The notes under the pieces were generated by a model. The model saw only the letters and a program-made list of their open reading frames with translations, searched no databases and had not been told where the DNA came from. Shown here piece after piece: positions 13,501 through 25,230 of a stretch of 64,000 nucleotides of DNA (position 1 is the first letter of the stretch; each line of letters opens with the position of its first letter). The DNA is taken from the NCBI GenBank assembly GCA_910589415.1, contig OU342633.1, forward strand, positions 13,616,858 to 13,680,857, read 5' to 3'. The DNA comes from Malachius bipustulatus. Its lineage: Eukaryota > Arthropoda > Insecta > Coleoptera > Melyridae. A program made the translations under genes and the position numbers.

Positions 13501-16500
13501 CATCACCGTGATGATCATTTAGAAGTTTCGGTTGTTTAATGGAAATTGTGCTTTCATCGAGGCGGATTCGTTTTAAGTTGGCCCGTTTTTGATAGCATAA
13601 CCTAAAACTAAAAAATCAAAAACGTATAAAAATGTTAACAATAACAATTAACAATAACAAAACAATAACAAAATGAAGTATACTTATACATGATCTGCGA
13701 AGAAATCCGTATTACTTTTTGTACCTTTACTTCGGGGTTTGGCATCACCGTGATGATCATTTAGAAGTTTCGGTTGTTTAATGGAAATTGTGCTTTCATC
13801 GAGGCGGATTCGTTTTAAGTTGGCCCGTTTTTGATAGCATAACCTAAAACTAAAAAATCAAAAACGTATAAAAATGTTAACAATAACAATCAACAATAAC
13901 AAAACAATAACAAAATGAAGTATACTTATACATGATCTGAGAAGGAATCCGTATTACTTTTTGTACCTTTACTTCGGGGTTTGGCATCACCGTGATCATT
14001 TAGAAGTTTCGGTTGTTTAATGGAAATTGTGCTTTCATCGAGGCGGATTCGTTTTAAGTTGGCCCGTTTTTGATAGCATAATCTAAAACTAAAAAATCAA
14101 AAACGTATAAAAATTTTAACAATAACAATTAACAATAACAAAACAATAACAAAATGAAGTATACTTATACATGATCTGCGAAGAAATCCGTATTACTTTT
14201 TGTACCTTTACTTCGGGGTTTGGCATCACCGTGATGATCATTTAGAAGTTTCGGTTGTTTAATGGAAATTGTGCTTTCATCGAGGCGGATTCGTTTTAAG
14301 TTGGCCCGTTTTTGATAGCATAACCTAAAACTAAAAAATCAAAAACGTATAAAAATGTTAACAATAACAATTAACAATAACAAAACAATAACAAAATGAA
14401 GTATACTTATACATGATCTGAGAAGGAATCCGTATTACTTTTTGTACCTTTACTTCGGGGTTTGGCATCACCGTGATCATTTAGAAGTTTCGGTTGTTTA
14501 ATGGAAATTGTGCTTTCATCGAGGCGGATTCGTTTTAAGTTAGCCCGTTTTTGATAGCATAACCTAAAGCTAAAAAATCAAAAACGTATAAAAATTTTAA
14601 CAATAACAATTAACAATAACAAAACAATAACAAAATGAAGTATACTTATACATGATCTGAGAAGAAATCCGTATTACTTTTTGTACCTTTACTTCGGGGT
14701 TTGGCATCACCGTGATCATTTAGAAGTTTCGGTTGTTTAATGGAAATTGTGCTTTCATCGAGGCGGATTCGTTTTAAGTTGGCCCGTTTTTGATAGCATA
14801 ACCTAAAACTAAAAAATCAAAAACGTATAAAAATTTTAACAATAACAATTAACAATAACAAAACAATAACAAAATGAAGTATACTTATACATGATCTGCG
14901 AAGAAATCCGTATTACTTTTTGTACCTTTACTTCGGGGTTTGGCATCACCGTGATCATTTAGAAGTTTCGGTTGTTTAATGGAAATTGTGCTTTCATCGA
15001 GGCGGATTCGTTTTAAGTTGGCCCGTTTTTGATAGCATAACCTAAAACTAAAAAATCAAAAACGTATAAAAATTTTAACAATAACAATTAACAATAACAA
15101 AACAATAACAAAATGAAGTATACTTATACATGATCTGAGAAGAAATCCGTATTACTTTTTGTACCTTTACTTCGGGGTTTGGCATCACCGTGATCATTTA
15201 GAAGTTTCGGTTGTTTAATGGAAATTGTGCTTTCATCGAGGCGGATTCGTTTTAAGTTGGCCCGTTTTTGATAGCATAACCTAAAACTAAAAAATCAAAA
15301 ACGTATAAAAATTTTAACAATAACAATTAACAATAACAAAACAATAACAAAATGAAGTATACTTATACATGATCTGAGAAGGAATCCGTATTACTTTTTG
15401 TACCTTTACTTCGGGGTTTGGCATCACCGTGATCATTTAGAAGTTTCGGTTGTTTAATGGAAATTGTGCTTTCATCGAGGCGGATTCGTTTTAAGTTGGC
15501 CCGTTTTTGATAGCCTAATCTAAAACTAAAAAATCAAAAACGTATAAAAATTTTAACAATAACAATTAACAATAACAAAACAATAACAAAATGAAGTATA
15601 CTTATACATGATCTGAGAAGAAATCCGTATTACTTTTTGTACCTTTACTTCGGGGTTTGGCATCACCGTGATCATTTAGAAGTTTCGGTTGTTTAATGGA
15701 AATTGTGCTTTCATCGAGGCGGATTCGTTTTAAGTTGGCCCGTTTTTGATAGCATAATCTAAAATTAAAAAATCAAAAACGTATAAAAATTTTAACAATA
15801 ACAATCAACAATAACAAAACAATAACAAAATGAAGTATACTTATACATGATCTGCGAAGAAATCCGTATTACTTTTTGTACCTTTACTTCGGGGTTTGGC
15901 ATCACCGTGATGATCATTTAGAAGTTTCGGTTGTTTAATGGAAATTGTGCTTTCATCGAGGCGGATTCGTTTTAAGTTGGCCCGTTTTTGATAGCATAAC
16001 CTAAAACTAAAAAATCAAAAACGTATGAAAATTTTAACAATAACAATTAACAATAACAAAACAATAACAAAATGAAGTATACTTATACATGATCTGCGAA
16101 GAAATCCGTATTACTTTTTGTACCTTTACTTCGGGGTTTGGCATCACCGTGATCATTTAGAAGTTTCGGTTGTTTAATGGAAATTGTGCTTTCATCGAGG
16201 CGGATTCGTTTTAAGTTAGCCCGTTTTTGATAGCATAACCTAAAACTAAAAAATCAAAAACGTATGAAAATTTTAACAATAACAATTAACAATAACAAAA
16301 CAATAACAAAATGAAGTATACTTATACATGATCTGCGAAGAAATCCGTATTACTTTTTGTACCTTTACTTCGGGGTTTGGCATCACCGTGATGATCATTT
16401 AGAAGTTTCGGTTGTTTAATGGAAATTGTGCTCTAATCGAGGCGGATTCGTTTTAAGTTGGCCCGTTTTTGATAGCATAACCTAAAACTAAAAAATCAAA

Positions 16501-19118
16501 AACGTATAAAGATTTTAACAATAACAATTAACAATAACAAAACAATAACAAAATGAAGTATACTTATACATGATCTGAGAAGAAATCCGTATTACTTTTT
16601 GTACCTTTACTTCGGGGTTTGGCATCACAGTGATCATTTAGAAGTTTCGGTTGTTTAATGGAAATTGTGCTTTCATCGAGGCGGATTCGTTTTAAGTTGG
16701 CCCGTTTTTGATAGCATAACCTAAAACTAAAAAATCAAAAACGTATAAAAATTTTAACAATAACAATTAACAATAACAAAACAATAACAAAATGAAGTAT
16801 ACTTATACATGATCTGAGAAGAAATCCGTATTACTTTTTGTACCTTTACTTCGGGGTTTGGCATCACCGTGATCATTTAGAAGTTTCGGTTGTTTAATGG
16901 AAATTGTGCTTTCATCGAGGCGGATTCGTTTTAAGTTGGCCCGTTTTTGATAGCATAACCTAAAACTAAAAAATCAAAAAGGTATAAAAATTTTAACAAT
17001 AACAATTAACAATAACAAAACAATAACAAAATGAAGTATACTTATACATGATCTGAGAAGAAATCCGTATTACTTTTTGTACCTTTACTTCGGGGTTTGG
17101 CATCACCGTGATCATTTAGAAGTTTCGGTTGTTTAATGGAAATTGTGCTTTCATCGAGGCGGATTCGTTTTAAGTTGGCCCGTTTTTGATAGCATAACCT
17201 AAAACTAAAAAATCAAAAAGGTATAAAAATTTTAACAATAACAATTAACAATAACAAAACAATAACAAAATGAAGTATACTTATACATGATCTGCGAAGA
17301 AATCCGTATTACTTTTTGTACCTTTACTTCGGGGTTTGGCATCACCGTGATGATCATTTAGAAGTTTCGGTTGTTTAATGGAAATTGTGCTTTCATCGAG
17401 GCGGATTCGTTTTAAGTTGGCCCGTTTTTGATAGCATAACCTAAAACTAAAAAATCAAAAACGTATGAAAATTTTAACAATAACAATTAACAATAACAAA
17501 ACAATAACAAAATGAAGTATACTTATACATGATCTGCGAAGAAATCCGTATTACTTTTTGTACCTTTACTTCGGGGTTTGGCATCACCGTGATCATTTAG
17601 AAGTTTCGGTTGTTTAATGGAAATTGTGCTTTCATCGAGGCGGATTCGTTTTAAGTTAGCCCGTTTTTGATAGCATAACCTAAAACTAAAAAATCAAAAA
17701 CGTATGAAAATTTTAACAATAACAATTAACAATAACAAAACAATAACAAAATGAAGTATACTTATACATGATCTGCGAAGAAATCCGTATTACTTTTTGT
17801 ACCTTTACTTCGGGGTTTGGCATCACCGTGATGATCATTTAGAAGTTTCGGTTGTTTAATGGAAATTGTGCTCTAATCGAGGCGGATTCGTTTTAAGTTG
17901 GCCCGTTTTTGATAGCATAACCTAAAACTAAAAAATCAAAAACGTATAAAGATTTTAACAATAACAATTAACAATAACAAAACAATAACAAAATGAAGTA
18001 TACTTATACATGATCTGAGAAGAAATCCGTATTACTTTTTGTACCTTTACTTCGGGGTTTGGCATCACAGTGATCATTTAGAAGTTTCGGTTGTTTAATG
18101 GAAATTGTGCTTTCATCGAGGCGGATTCGTTTTAAGTTGGCCCGTTTTTGATAGCATAACCTAAAACTAAAAAATCAAAAACGTATAAAAATTTTAACAA
18201 TAACAATTAACAATAACAAAACAATAACAAAATGAAGTATACTTATACATGATCTGAGAAGAAATCCGTATTACTTTTTGTACCTTTACTTCGGGGTTTG
18301 GCATCACCGTGATCATTTAGAAGTTTCGGTTGTTTAATGGAAATTGTGCTTTCATCGAGGCGGATTCGTTTTAAGTTGGCCCGTTTTTGATAGCATAACC
18401 TAAAACTAAAAAATCAAAAAGGTATAAAAATTTTAACAATAACAATTAACAATAACAAAACAATAACAAAATGAAGTATACTTATACATGATCTGAGAAG
18501 AAATCCGTATTACTTTTTGTACCTTTACTTCGGGGTTTGGCATCACCGTGATCATTTAGAAGTTTCGGTTGTTTAATGGAAATTGTGCTTTCATCGAGGC
18601 GGATTCGTTTTAAGTTGGCCCGTTTTTGATAGCATAATCTAAAACTAAAAAATCAAAAACGTATAAAAATTTTAACAATAACAATCAACAATAACAAAAC
18701 AATAACAAAATGAAGTATACTTATACATGATCTGCGAAGAAATCCGTATTACTTTTTGTACCTTTACTTCGGGGTTTGGCATCACCGTGATGATCATTTA
18801 GAAGTTTCGGTTGTTTAATGGAAATTGTGCTTTCATCGAGGCGGATTCGTTTTAAGTTGGCCCGTTTTTGATAGCATAACCTAAAACTAAAAAATCAAAA
18901 ACGTATGAAAATTTTAACAATAACAATTAACAATAACAAAACAATAACAAAATGAAGTATACTTATACATGATCTGCGAAGAAATCCGTATTACTTTTTG
19001 TACCTTTACTTCGGGGTTTGGCATCACCGTGATCATTTAGAAGTTTCGGTTGTGTAATGGAAATTGTGCTTTCATCGAGGCGGATTCGTTTTAAGTTGGC
19101 CCGTTTTTGATAGCATAA
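4525..19118 (-). repeat. ~60-copy tandem array of an exon-plus-intron monomer
   Basis: Uninterrupted head-to-tail array. I counted about 60 monomers by the recurring ATGGAAATTGTGCT word. Monomers are mostly 239 or 242 bp, the 3-bp difference being GAT versus GATGAT. Six carry an extra 27-bp duplication (near 5920, 6190, 6455, 10328, 11320, 11588). On the minus strand each monomer has a T-rich tract ending TTTTTTAGTTTTAG (acceptor-like), an open segment of about 49-50 codons starting LCYQKRANLKRIR and ending NTDFFADH, then GTATAAGT (donor-like), and a short AT-rich intron-like spacer. If the donor is ignored, a TAA follows two codons later. Two copies (16431 and 17871) have GAA changed to TAG. 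The encoded peptide is not recognised. Copies are nearly identical, implying recent amplification or homogenisation. Confidence 0.9.
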
Positions 19119-19217
19119 CACCGCAGTACGTTTTCTGGGAATAGTAAGTTCCAACTGAGAGAATATCACTGTTGACGCTATAAACTGGACAAAACTATTG
19201 AAATGCAGAACCGACAC
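18963..19217 (-). other. Open frame running from unique DNA into the last monomer
   Basis: At the right edge of the array the minus-strand frame stays open through the monomer and ~34 codons of unique flank (19217-19119; the first codon is GTG, so not a proven start). CTCTCAG at about 19160 could be a splice acceptor giving an exon that begins in unique sequence (LELTIPRKRTAV) and continues into the monomer. This may be the founder exon from which the array arose, or a chance fusion. No family recognised. Confidence 0.35.
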
Positions 19218-19219
19218 TG

Positions 19220-19835
19220 TGCAATCTCTCGGCGATATGATAAGATATTATTGAGCCTATATTACAGGATTATACAGCACAATTTTCAAGTTATGCCAAG
19301 TGTATTACCTCAATTAATCAAATTTTTGAGTCGTGTCAGTATAGTTGCCGGTGAACGCATGTTCTGTATTCCTTAAAATTGGAATCTAATAAATGATCTT
19401 TCCATTGGCAATATCTAGATACTAATAAAAAAGTAGTATAAAACTATTGGTTACTGTTAATACCTAAGGCGAGTGTGTAGAATATCGCCATGCTAAGCAA
19501 TATTTTATTTTTTTCGAAAGGTTAAGTATTTTTTATCAAAAATATATATCCAACATACTTATTTACGACGTCTACTAATAGTTCTAAATTGTTTGGTAAG
19601 ATGTTAAGAACACAGACGGCGCATGGTAGTTTTTTTCTTTCTTAAATTGGCGATATTAGTTAGTATTATCGCCACCATGATTTTACGCCACCAAAACATA
19701 CAAAAAATTAGGCACAATAAGGACAAATGTGTGCATCTATTTTGTCATTCTTTGTTAATCCCAGGCAATCATCATGCAAATAAGATTTGCACTACATTAT
19801 ACATTCATTATCCATATATTTATCCTCCACTTTAA
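19220..19835. other. Non-coding stretch between array and transposase remnant
   Basis: AT-rich, no supported gene. The right part may be the 3' non-coding region of the neighbouring transposase remnant. Confidence 0.35.
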
Positions 19836-20894
19836 TTACGTGCTGACAGTGTTTTTGCCATTGCTGACTTGTTATTGATGAAAATTCTTCCTCGGCTATC
19901 TTCAAGACGTCGTGGAGTTTGAATGTCGTGTTTTTCCTGGCTGCATTATTTTTGATAGCAGCCCATATCATTTCAACAAGGTTTAGATCAGGATGGTACA
20001 GCGGTAGGCGCAGAACTGTATGACCATGAGTGGCGAGAAGTACATAAAATTTATACGTGACATGACTTTTCTGATGATTTTATATAATTTTGTATAATTG
20101 GGGTTGTAACATTGAATGTGAAAAGGATATTATTATTCTCAGCAAGCCAGTTTACCATATCAAGTTTTCTTGAGTTGTTATTTGGATTATGTGATAATTG
20201 CACAGAATGATGCGAGGCATTATCCACTACTACAACTTTTTTTCAGGTAAATTTGGTAAGAGTTGATCTCGTCGTGATAATCCCCCGTTTTGGTACCTGA
20301 TTTGAAAATTAAACCAGCATTAAGTATGAATCCCATTTCACAACCATGTATGATAATCAGTCTGGCACCTTTAGAAACAATCTTGAAGACCATTCCTAGA
20401 ATCATCACACCAGGTTTTTGAAGGTGTATGACCACTGTGAATGTATGCTTCATCCAGATATACAATAGGTCTATTGCAATTTTTGTAATATGTTCTTACT
20501 TTTGAATGAATGCTATCTATCCAGGAAGCTCTTAAGTCAGACTTTTTTACTAATAATTGCCTGTTGTATATTGTTTTTCGCCGTTTGAAATCCAAATTGT
20601 GTACGATTTTGTTCTCAACATACTCAATTCTAGATCCTGTTCAATTTTGGTTTTAAGTTTCTTGAGTGATATTCTACACTCTTTTGTTTTATGAAAATTG
20701 TAAATCATATCACGAATGTCAACTTTTAAATATTCTGGTAAGTTTGTTTTAGGCGATGGCTTATTGCGCTTCTGGTCGGGTGTAGAAAATTCTGCCTTGT
20801 GAGCTTGCCGATATTGATCAGAATTACCTAAAATTATTTCGATTAGCATATTAGTTTTAAATGTCGTCGTCAATGCCTCTACAGAGTGAGTCAC
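19836..20894 (-). pseudogene. Tc1/mariner-like DDE transposase, frameshifted
   Basis: Cut-and-paste transposase remnant. An N-terminal helical region (about 20894-20560) precedes the first catalytic Asp in VYLDEAYIHSGHTPSKTW (about 20460). GYHDE-type sequence (SGTKTGDYHDEIN) follows, then the second Asp in VVVVDNASHHS (about 20225) and the third acidic region in LPLYHPDLNLVEMIW (about 19985). Successive parts lie in different frames and a stop occurs before the third motif, so it is inactive. The motif set matches the insect IS630/Tc1 superfamily; exact subfamily not determined. A shorter relative is at 60470-60971. Confidence 0.8.
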
Positions 20895-21069
20895 CTAAAC
20901 AGGAGACACACAGCACAATCTCGATCACTTAACCTTAGGAGATGATTCCACGCACACCTGTGGGAAATGCCAGTTATTGGCATGCTTTATGGCTTCCTAG
21001 GGTGCATCTTATAGCGTAAGTGGAACCCACCGTTCAATTTTGATCTTTTATTATTAAAAATATTTCAAA
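20895..21069. other. Short spacer between two transposase remnants
   Basis: Moderately GC-rich segment with no ORF. It may contain an end of one of the flanking elements, but no TIR pair was found. Confidence 0.3.
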
Positions 21070-21549
21070 TTATTCAGGCTTTCTATATGACAGTTTTGGA
21101 TGCCTTTTCATGAAGCTTCTCATCCATTCTTTTCCAGCTTGCTGATTTTCAGACCATTTAGGAGGAAATGTTTTATTGAGTGCATTTGCATACTGAAAAC
21201 TTACAGATCTAGCATTGGCTTATGTTAAGCTAAAGATCATTGCTGAGAATGTTAGAAAGTATTTTTCCAATTCGGATTCTTCCGGCGCAGAGAAGACCTG
21301 TCTAGATGCGTATTTTGAAGATTGTGGATTCTTTTCTTCACTAATAAGTGATTACTTTCCTGACTGTTGCTTAGATTGTTTCAAACGCATTTTTGTTACA
21401 TGCCTGTGGATGGTAGTTTTTGTTATGTCATACAATAGAGCAGCATCTCGTATTTTCCTTCCATTCTTCAGCACGTCCAGGACGGCTTTTTTTAAACGGG
21501 CAACATTTATTTCAGCGCGATCCGTTTTTCCTTTATACGTTCTAACCAT
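21070..21549 (-). pseudogene. pogo/Tigger-like N-terminal DNA-binding region
   Basis: Starts at a true ATG (21549) with MVRTYKGKTDRAEIN, a pipsqueak-type helix-turn-helix typical of pogo-family transposases (KIRDAALLYDITKTTIHRH). The same frame continues into a CENP-B-type HTH ending MKRHPKLSYRKPE. Two in-frame TAA codons (21354-21352 and 21222-21220) and a terminal TAA at 21072-21070 break it; no catalytic DDE part follows. It is therefore a truncated, nonsense-bearing copy. Family assignment rests on the paired HTH pattern. Confidence 0.7.
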
Positions 21550-21639
21550 TCTGTAAAATAAAAATAAAAATGATCGCCTAAATGTGTTTACAAAATAATG
21601 AAAAATTGATGCTGCCATAAAACGAAACCTTAGTTTCAC

Positions 21640-22144
21640 TTGAACATATACGACTTATTATTATTTCCATCTTACGGACGCACCTGTATATAGATATCAA
21701 TCGATTTATTTTAAATTATCTCTTTTTAAATTTTTTCACGTCCTGGTTCTCGATCGGTACCTACTGGAAACCCGTGATTATATTAACTTTCAAATCTAAC
21801 AGTCAATACTACTGTAAAAATTAATGTTTACTCTCAAAATAGTAGTGGGGCAGATTGGTAAACTGTCCCAATCTACCCCAAACAGTATCAGCGCGTAAAA
21901 CCTAAGTCCATTCGTTTTCCCTTCTACATGAGTTTTGTGGTTATGCCGTAAACTTAACCTCGCACATCCCTAATTATTGTAGACAAATACGAAAATTATC
22001 ATGCAAAAGTTATCCATTTTATAATCTTATGTATAAAATGTTATAGTACCTACTTACTTTAGACTCGCAAGTTTTTCCACACGTGATAAAATTTAAATCC
22101 ACTTTCAGATTTAATCACCTATAACGGACATTCGACTGGTACTG
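21640..22144. other. Non-coding, no feature supported
   Basis: AT-rich. Contains short purine/pyrimidine-biased runs (GGGGCAGATTGG, CCCAATCTACCCC forming a local inverted pair near 21845-21885) but no gene. Confidence 0.3.
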
Positions 22145-22150
22145 ATTGAG

Positions 22151-22967
22151 CTAGGGAACCTGTATTACCGCTTTACTAGGGTAGCGCATTCTCATTCTCA
22201 CAAAAAGTTGGGAAAAAAGTTGGGAATGTCAAATTTGACTTCATAAACGTCAGATTTTTCATGAACGTACAACTGTCTAAAAATTCACATAATAATTTAT
22301 TATTTGTTATTAAGTCTGCGTATTTTATAAAAATGGTAAACTTTTGATGCGTTAGAAGATGTTTCAACAATAAAAAGTGGACTTTCCACTTGTTGGCGTT
22401 GCCTAAAGGTGACTTTCAATATTTTAAACTCATTATAATAGTCCTCTATCAATACTTACCTGTTACTAGGATCTTCTGAACAAAAAATGCATCCAGCCCC
22501 AGCGGACATAGTTATGATTGCAGAAAATATTCGACGAGGTTCAGAATTTCCGTATTCCTGAAAGTTGGTTAGGTAGGTTTTATTACATCTTGATGAATCT
22601 TATTTTTAAGGATCAGTTATGTGTACTAAGATCACGCTGCCGTTCGTGTGTCTACCAAAACGCTTTTTATCAGTAACTACGTTAGATATCGAGATAAAAA
22701 TTATACCTAATACTAAAGTCTATAGCTTCGTGATTCTATAAACCCGTAATTATGTTTTTAATACCCACTGCAAAGAGGATTCCTTGAATTTTATTCGTGT
22801 TATTATTTTGTTTCATTTTTCAAACTTCGCTTTGTTCCACTTGATACCTACGCCTGTGACCAAATGTGCCAAAAATATGACATCCAGCTGTTCAAACATA
22901 ACCGTGTTTAGTAAACGTCAAAAAGTGAATGCGCTACCCTAGTAAAACGGTAATGCAGGTTCCCTAG
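22151..22967. mobile_element. 817-bp non-autonomous TIR transposon with 6-bp TSD
   Basis: Left end CTAGGGAACCTGTATTACCG and right end CGGTAATGCAGGTTCCCTAG are inverted repeats. The match extends over ~45 bp to GGGTAGCGCATTC / GAATGCGCTACCC. ATTGAG is directly repeated on both sides (22145-22150, 22968-22973). No transposase inside. Superfamily not assigned. Confidence 0.85.
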
Positions 22968-22973
22968 ATTGAG

Positions 22974-24015
22974 CAATACTATAGCGCTGTGGCGGAAAGT
23001 TCAGTAAACGATAAGGCGATGAATTTAAATTGTCCCAATGTGCCCCGTGTACCCATGTGCCCCACCCTACCCTACATATTTTTTACTAGCTGACGTCGAT
23101 GTTAATATTAAGTGGGCTAAATTTTCAAATGCTTTTAGCTCAGTTAGGATAGCGTTCCGGGTATATGTTCATTAATTTTTAACTTCACCCCAGCAACATG
23201 ATCCCAGATTTTTAGGTTGCCTGCTGTTTCTGAAACTGCTACAGAACTGCAGAAGTTCGTTTCAATCTGTACTCCGATAGAAAAAACGTGTTCTCATAAT
23301 ATCTTACTCTTAAAAAAATGGCCTGGGGATAGCAATCGTCATTTAACGTAAATAAAAGCAAAACTGTGTAATTTGTGAATTTATTTGTATTTGTAAAATA
23401 CAACTCTCTACTCAAACACAGGTGTCTAAACATTATATGATATTTATTTTTTTATCAGAAAACCTTGCCTCGGTTGAAAAAAAGTCAAGAGATCATATTT
23501 ACTCAGAAATGAAAGAGGATTTAAAAAAAAAAATTTATTTTCCTAAAAAAGCAATGACGTACTTTTTTTCAAAAATATTAAGTGTAACGCGACTCGCTCG
23601 AACGCCTCTGCTACAATAACTAAAAGTTATACGTTGGGAAATGCCTCTTGATGCATGGAAAGCGTACACAAATTTTCACGAAAATATCTCGATTGTTATC
23701 AAAGTTATTATTAAAAAATGATTTTTTTCTTGAAACTTCAATACCCTGTATAGTTGAAAAGTTAAACCTCTTAGAACATACGTTTATACTTACTTTTTTT
23801 CTTAAAATGATCTCATCAATCATCCCCTGAATTTTCTCGGTTCATTTTAGATACACCCTGTATAACATGACAAATTAAAATTATTACAGTTTGCAGACAC
23901 AGAAAAATGTTTAACGTACAAAAGCGCGGAAACGATAATTTAATATCAAGATTTTTCAAGAGTATTTTTCTTTTCAAATTAGAACTAATAGGTAGTACCT
24001 ATATTACATTACTAG
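22974..24015. other. Non-coding stretch with element ends
   Basis: No supported gene. Holds TACACCCTGTATA (about 23851), which looks like one end of a CAGGG-family element, and a tRNA-like A-box word near 23133. Neither can be completed. Confidence 0.35.
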
Positions 24016-24118
24016 TGTGGAAAGTTACTCATTTCACACGAGTGGGATATTGGTATCGTACGAGGCGCCAGCCGAGTACCTACGACAATCCCACAAGTGT
24101 GAAATGACACTTTCCACA
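24016..24118. repeat. 103-bp hairpin element
   Basis: Arms of ~33 bp: TGTGGAAAGT...TTTCACACGAGTGGGAT at the left and ATCCCACAAGTGTGAAA...ACTTTCCACA at the right, with a GC-richer centre. Likely a miniature fold-back element; no clear target duplication. Confidence 0.65.
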
Positions 24119-25134
24119 AAAGTTAATGTACACTATTTTTCCTACGACAACAGATTAATGCACATTTTAATTTTAAATAAATTCGTCTAATCCTGAGACG
24201 AATAGAAAAATTTTTGTAGAAAAAGTTTTTCTGAAGGGTGGATTTTATTATATCTATTATACCTATAACGTAAAACCTATCATCAAGTAGTAGTAAAAAG
24301 AGACAAAACATTATAAACTTGATCTGTACCAAGAGAGAAGTACGATATTCGAAGGAGGATCGTATGTTATGAGTTCTGATTTAACAAAATGCACGCTGCT
24401 GCCGCGCGTTTGGTGTCGACATCCGGAATTAAAATAAGTCAGGCAGTCGCAGACCAGGTAGGTAACGAATCTACCAATCATTGAATAGGAAGCAGCCCGG
24501 TAAATGGAGCCACCTACCACTCCTCGAGCCACCGAGGAGCTTAGGAGCTAAAAGTAGTGATGGGATAATTTGACTTAAAATATTAGAATAACCTGCAGCA
24601 TCCCATTATGAATCTTTCGTAGTTCGAATTAAAAATAATCGGTCAAACTAACGAGTTTCAAACTACTACTTTAATAGGTACTGCCGTTTAAACGTTTATT
24701 GCATTAAATGCAATTTTTCATCCCTAGTATGAACTGAGAAGTTGTCAGTTTCATGCACCGCCGCTTTCGTGCCCATGCGAATGAAATTTAATTCAAATTA
24801 GGTATCATTCGGTTATTAAAATACACTAATAAAATCCAAATAATCCGATTAGGTATGCCCATCACTACTACTTACATTAGCTTTGTGTTTGTATAAGCTC
24901 TTCTTACAACCATCGAACAGCATATGCAGATCAGACTAAAAAACTATATTCTCACTGACACTATAATGGTTCATATTACTTAGCGGCTTTAAGTAAATGT
25001 TTAGAACGTGCAATTATTATGATCTTTACACCTTTTATTATTAAATGTTATTGTTTTTTTGTTTATTTTGTAAGATTTAAACACTTAACTAAGTAATTCA
25101 AATGTTACAATTCCATGAAGAAGGAGATTTCAAC
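24119..25134. other. Non-coding, no feature supported
   Basis: AT-rich with a slightly GC-richer block at 24390-24540. Short ORFs here lack ATG starts or recognisable motifs. Confidence 0.3.
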
Positions 25135-25230
25135 ATGCAGGTACGCGCGACCATCGGCCTGGCGCCGTCGTGTTTTAAACTGATGATGTCCTTACTCCTT
25201 CTTTTCGTAATATCTTCCGACACCTATTAG
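25135..25230 (+). CDS. 31-codon GC-rich micro-ORF with hydrophobic segment (uncertain)
   Basis: ATG at 25135, stop TAG at 25228. The first half is strikingly GC-rich for this region. The peptide runs MQVRATIGLAPSC, then a Lys and a hydrophobic run LMMSLLLLFVIS, resembling a signal peptide or single membrane segment. It could be a micropeptide or the first exon of a secreted protein whose donor lies near the stop (TAG|GTATAC). No downstream exon was identified. The AAGGAG before the ATG is presumably chance in a eukaryote. Not recognised. Confidence 0.3.
   Translation: MQVRATIGLAPSCFKLMMSLLLLFVISSDTY

Noticed and set aside
4525..19118. The 240-bp array as a CRISPR or other prokaryotic repeat-spacer array
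   Set aside because: Units are ~240 bp, spacers are not variable, and the surroundings are clearly eukaryotic.
23133..23165. tRNA-like A-box word (TTAGCTCAGTTAGGATAGCG)
   Set aside because: No B box, acceptor stem or anticodon arm follows. At best a tRNA-derived fragment.
25118..25137. AAGGAG before ATG as a ribosome binding site or vector contamination
   Set aside because: Flanks are ordinary insect-like AT-rich DNA with TAGGTACCTA words. A bacterial-type signal has no meaning here and no vector sequence is seen.
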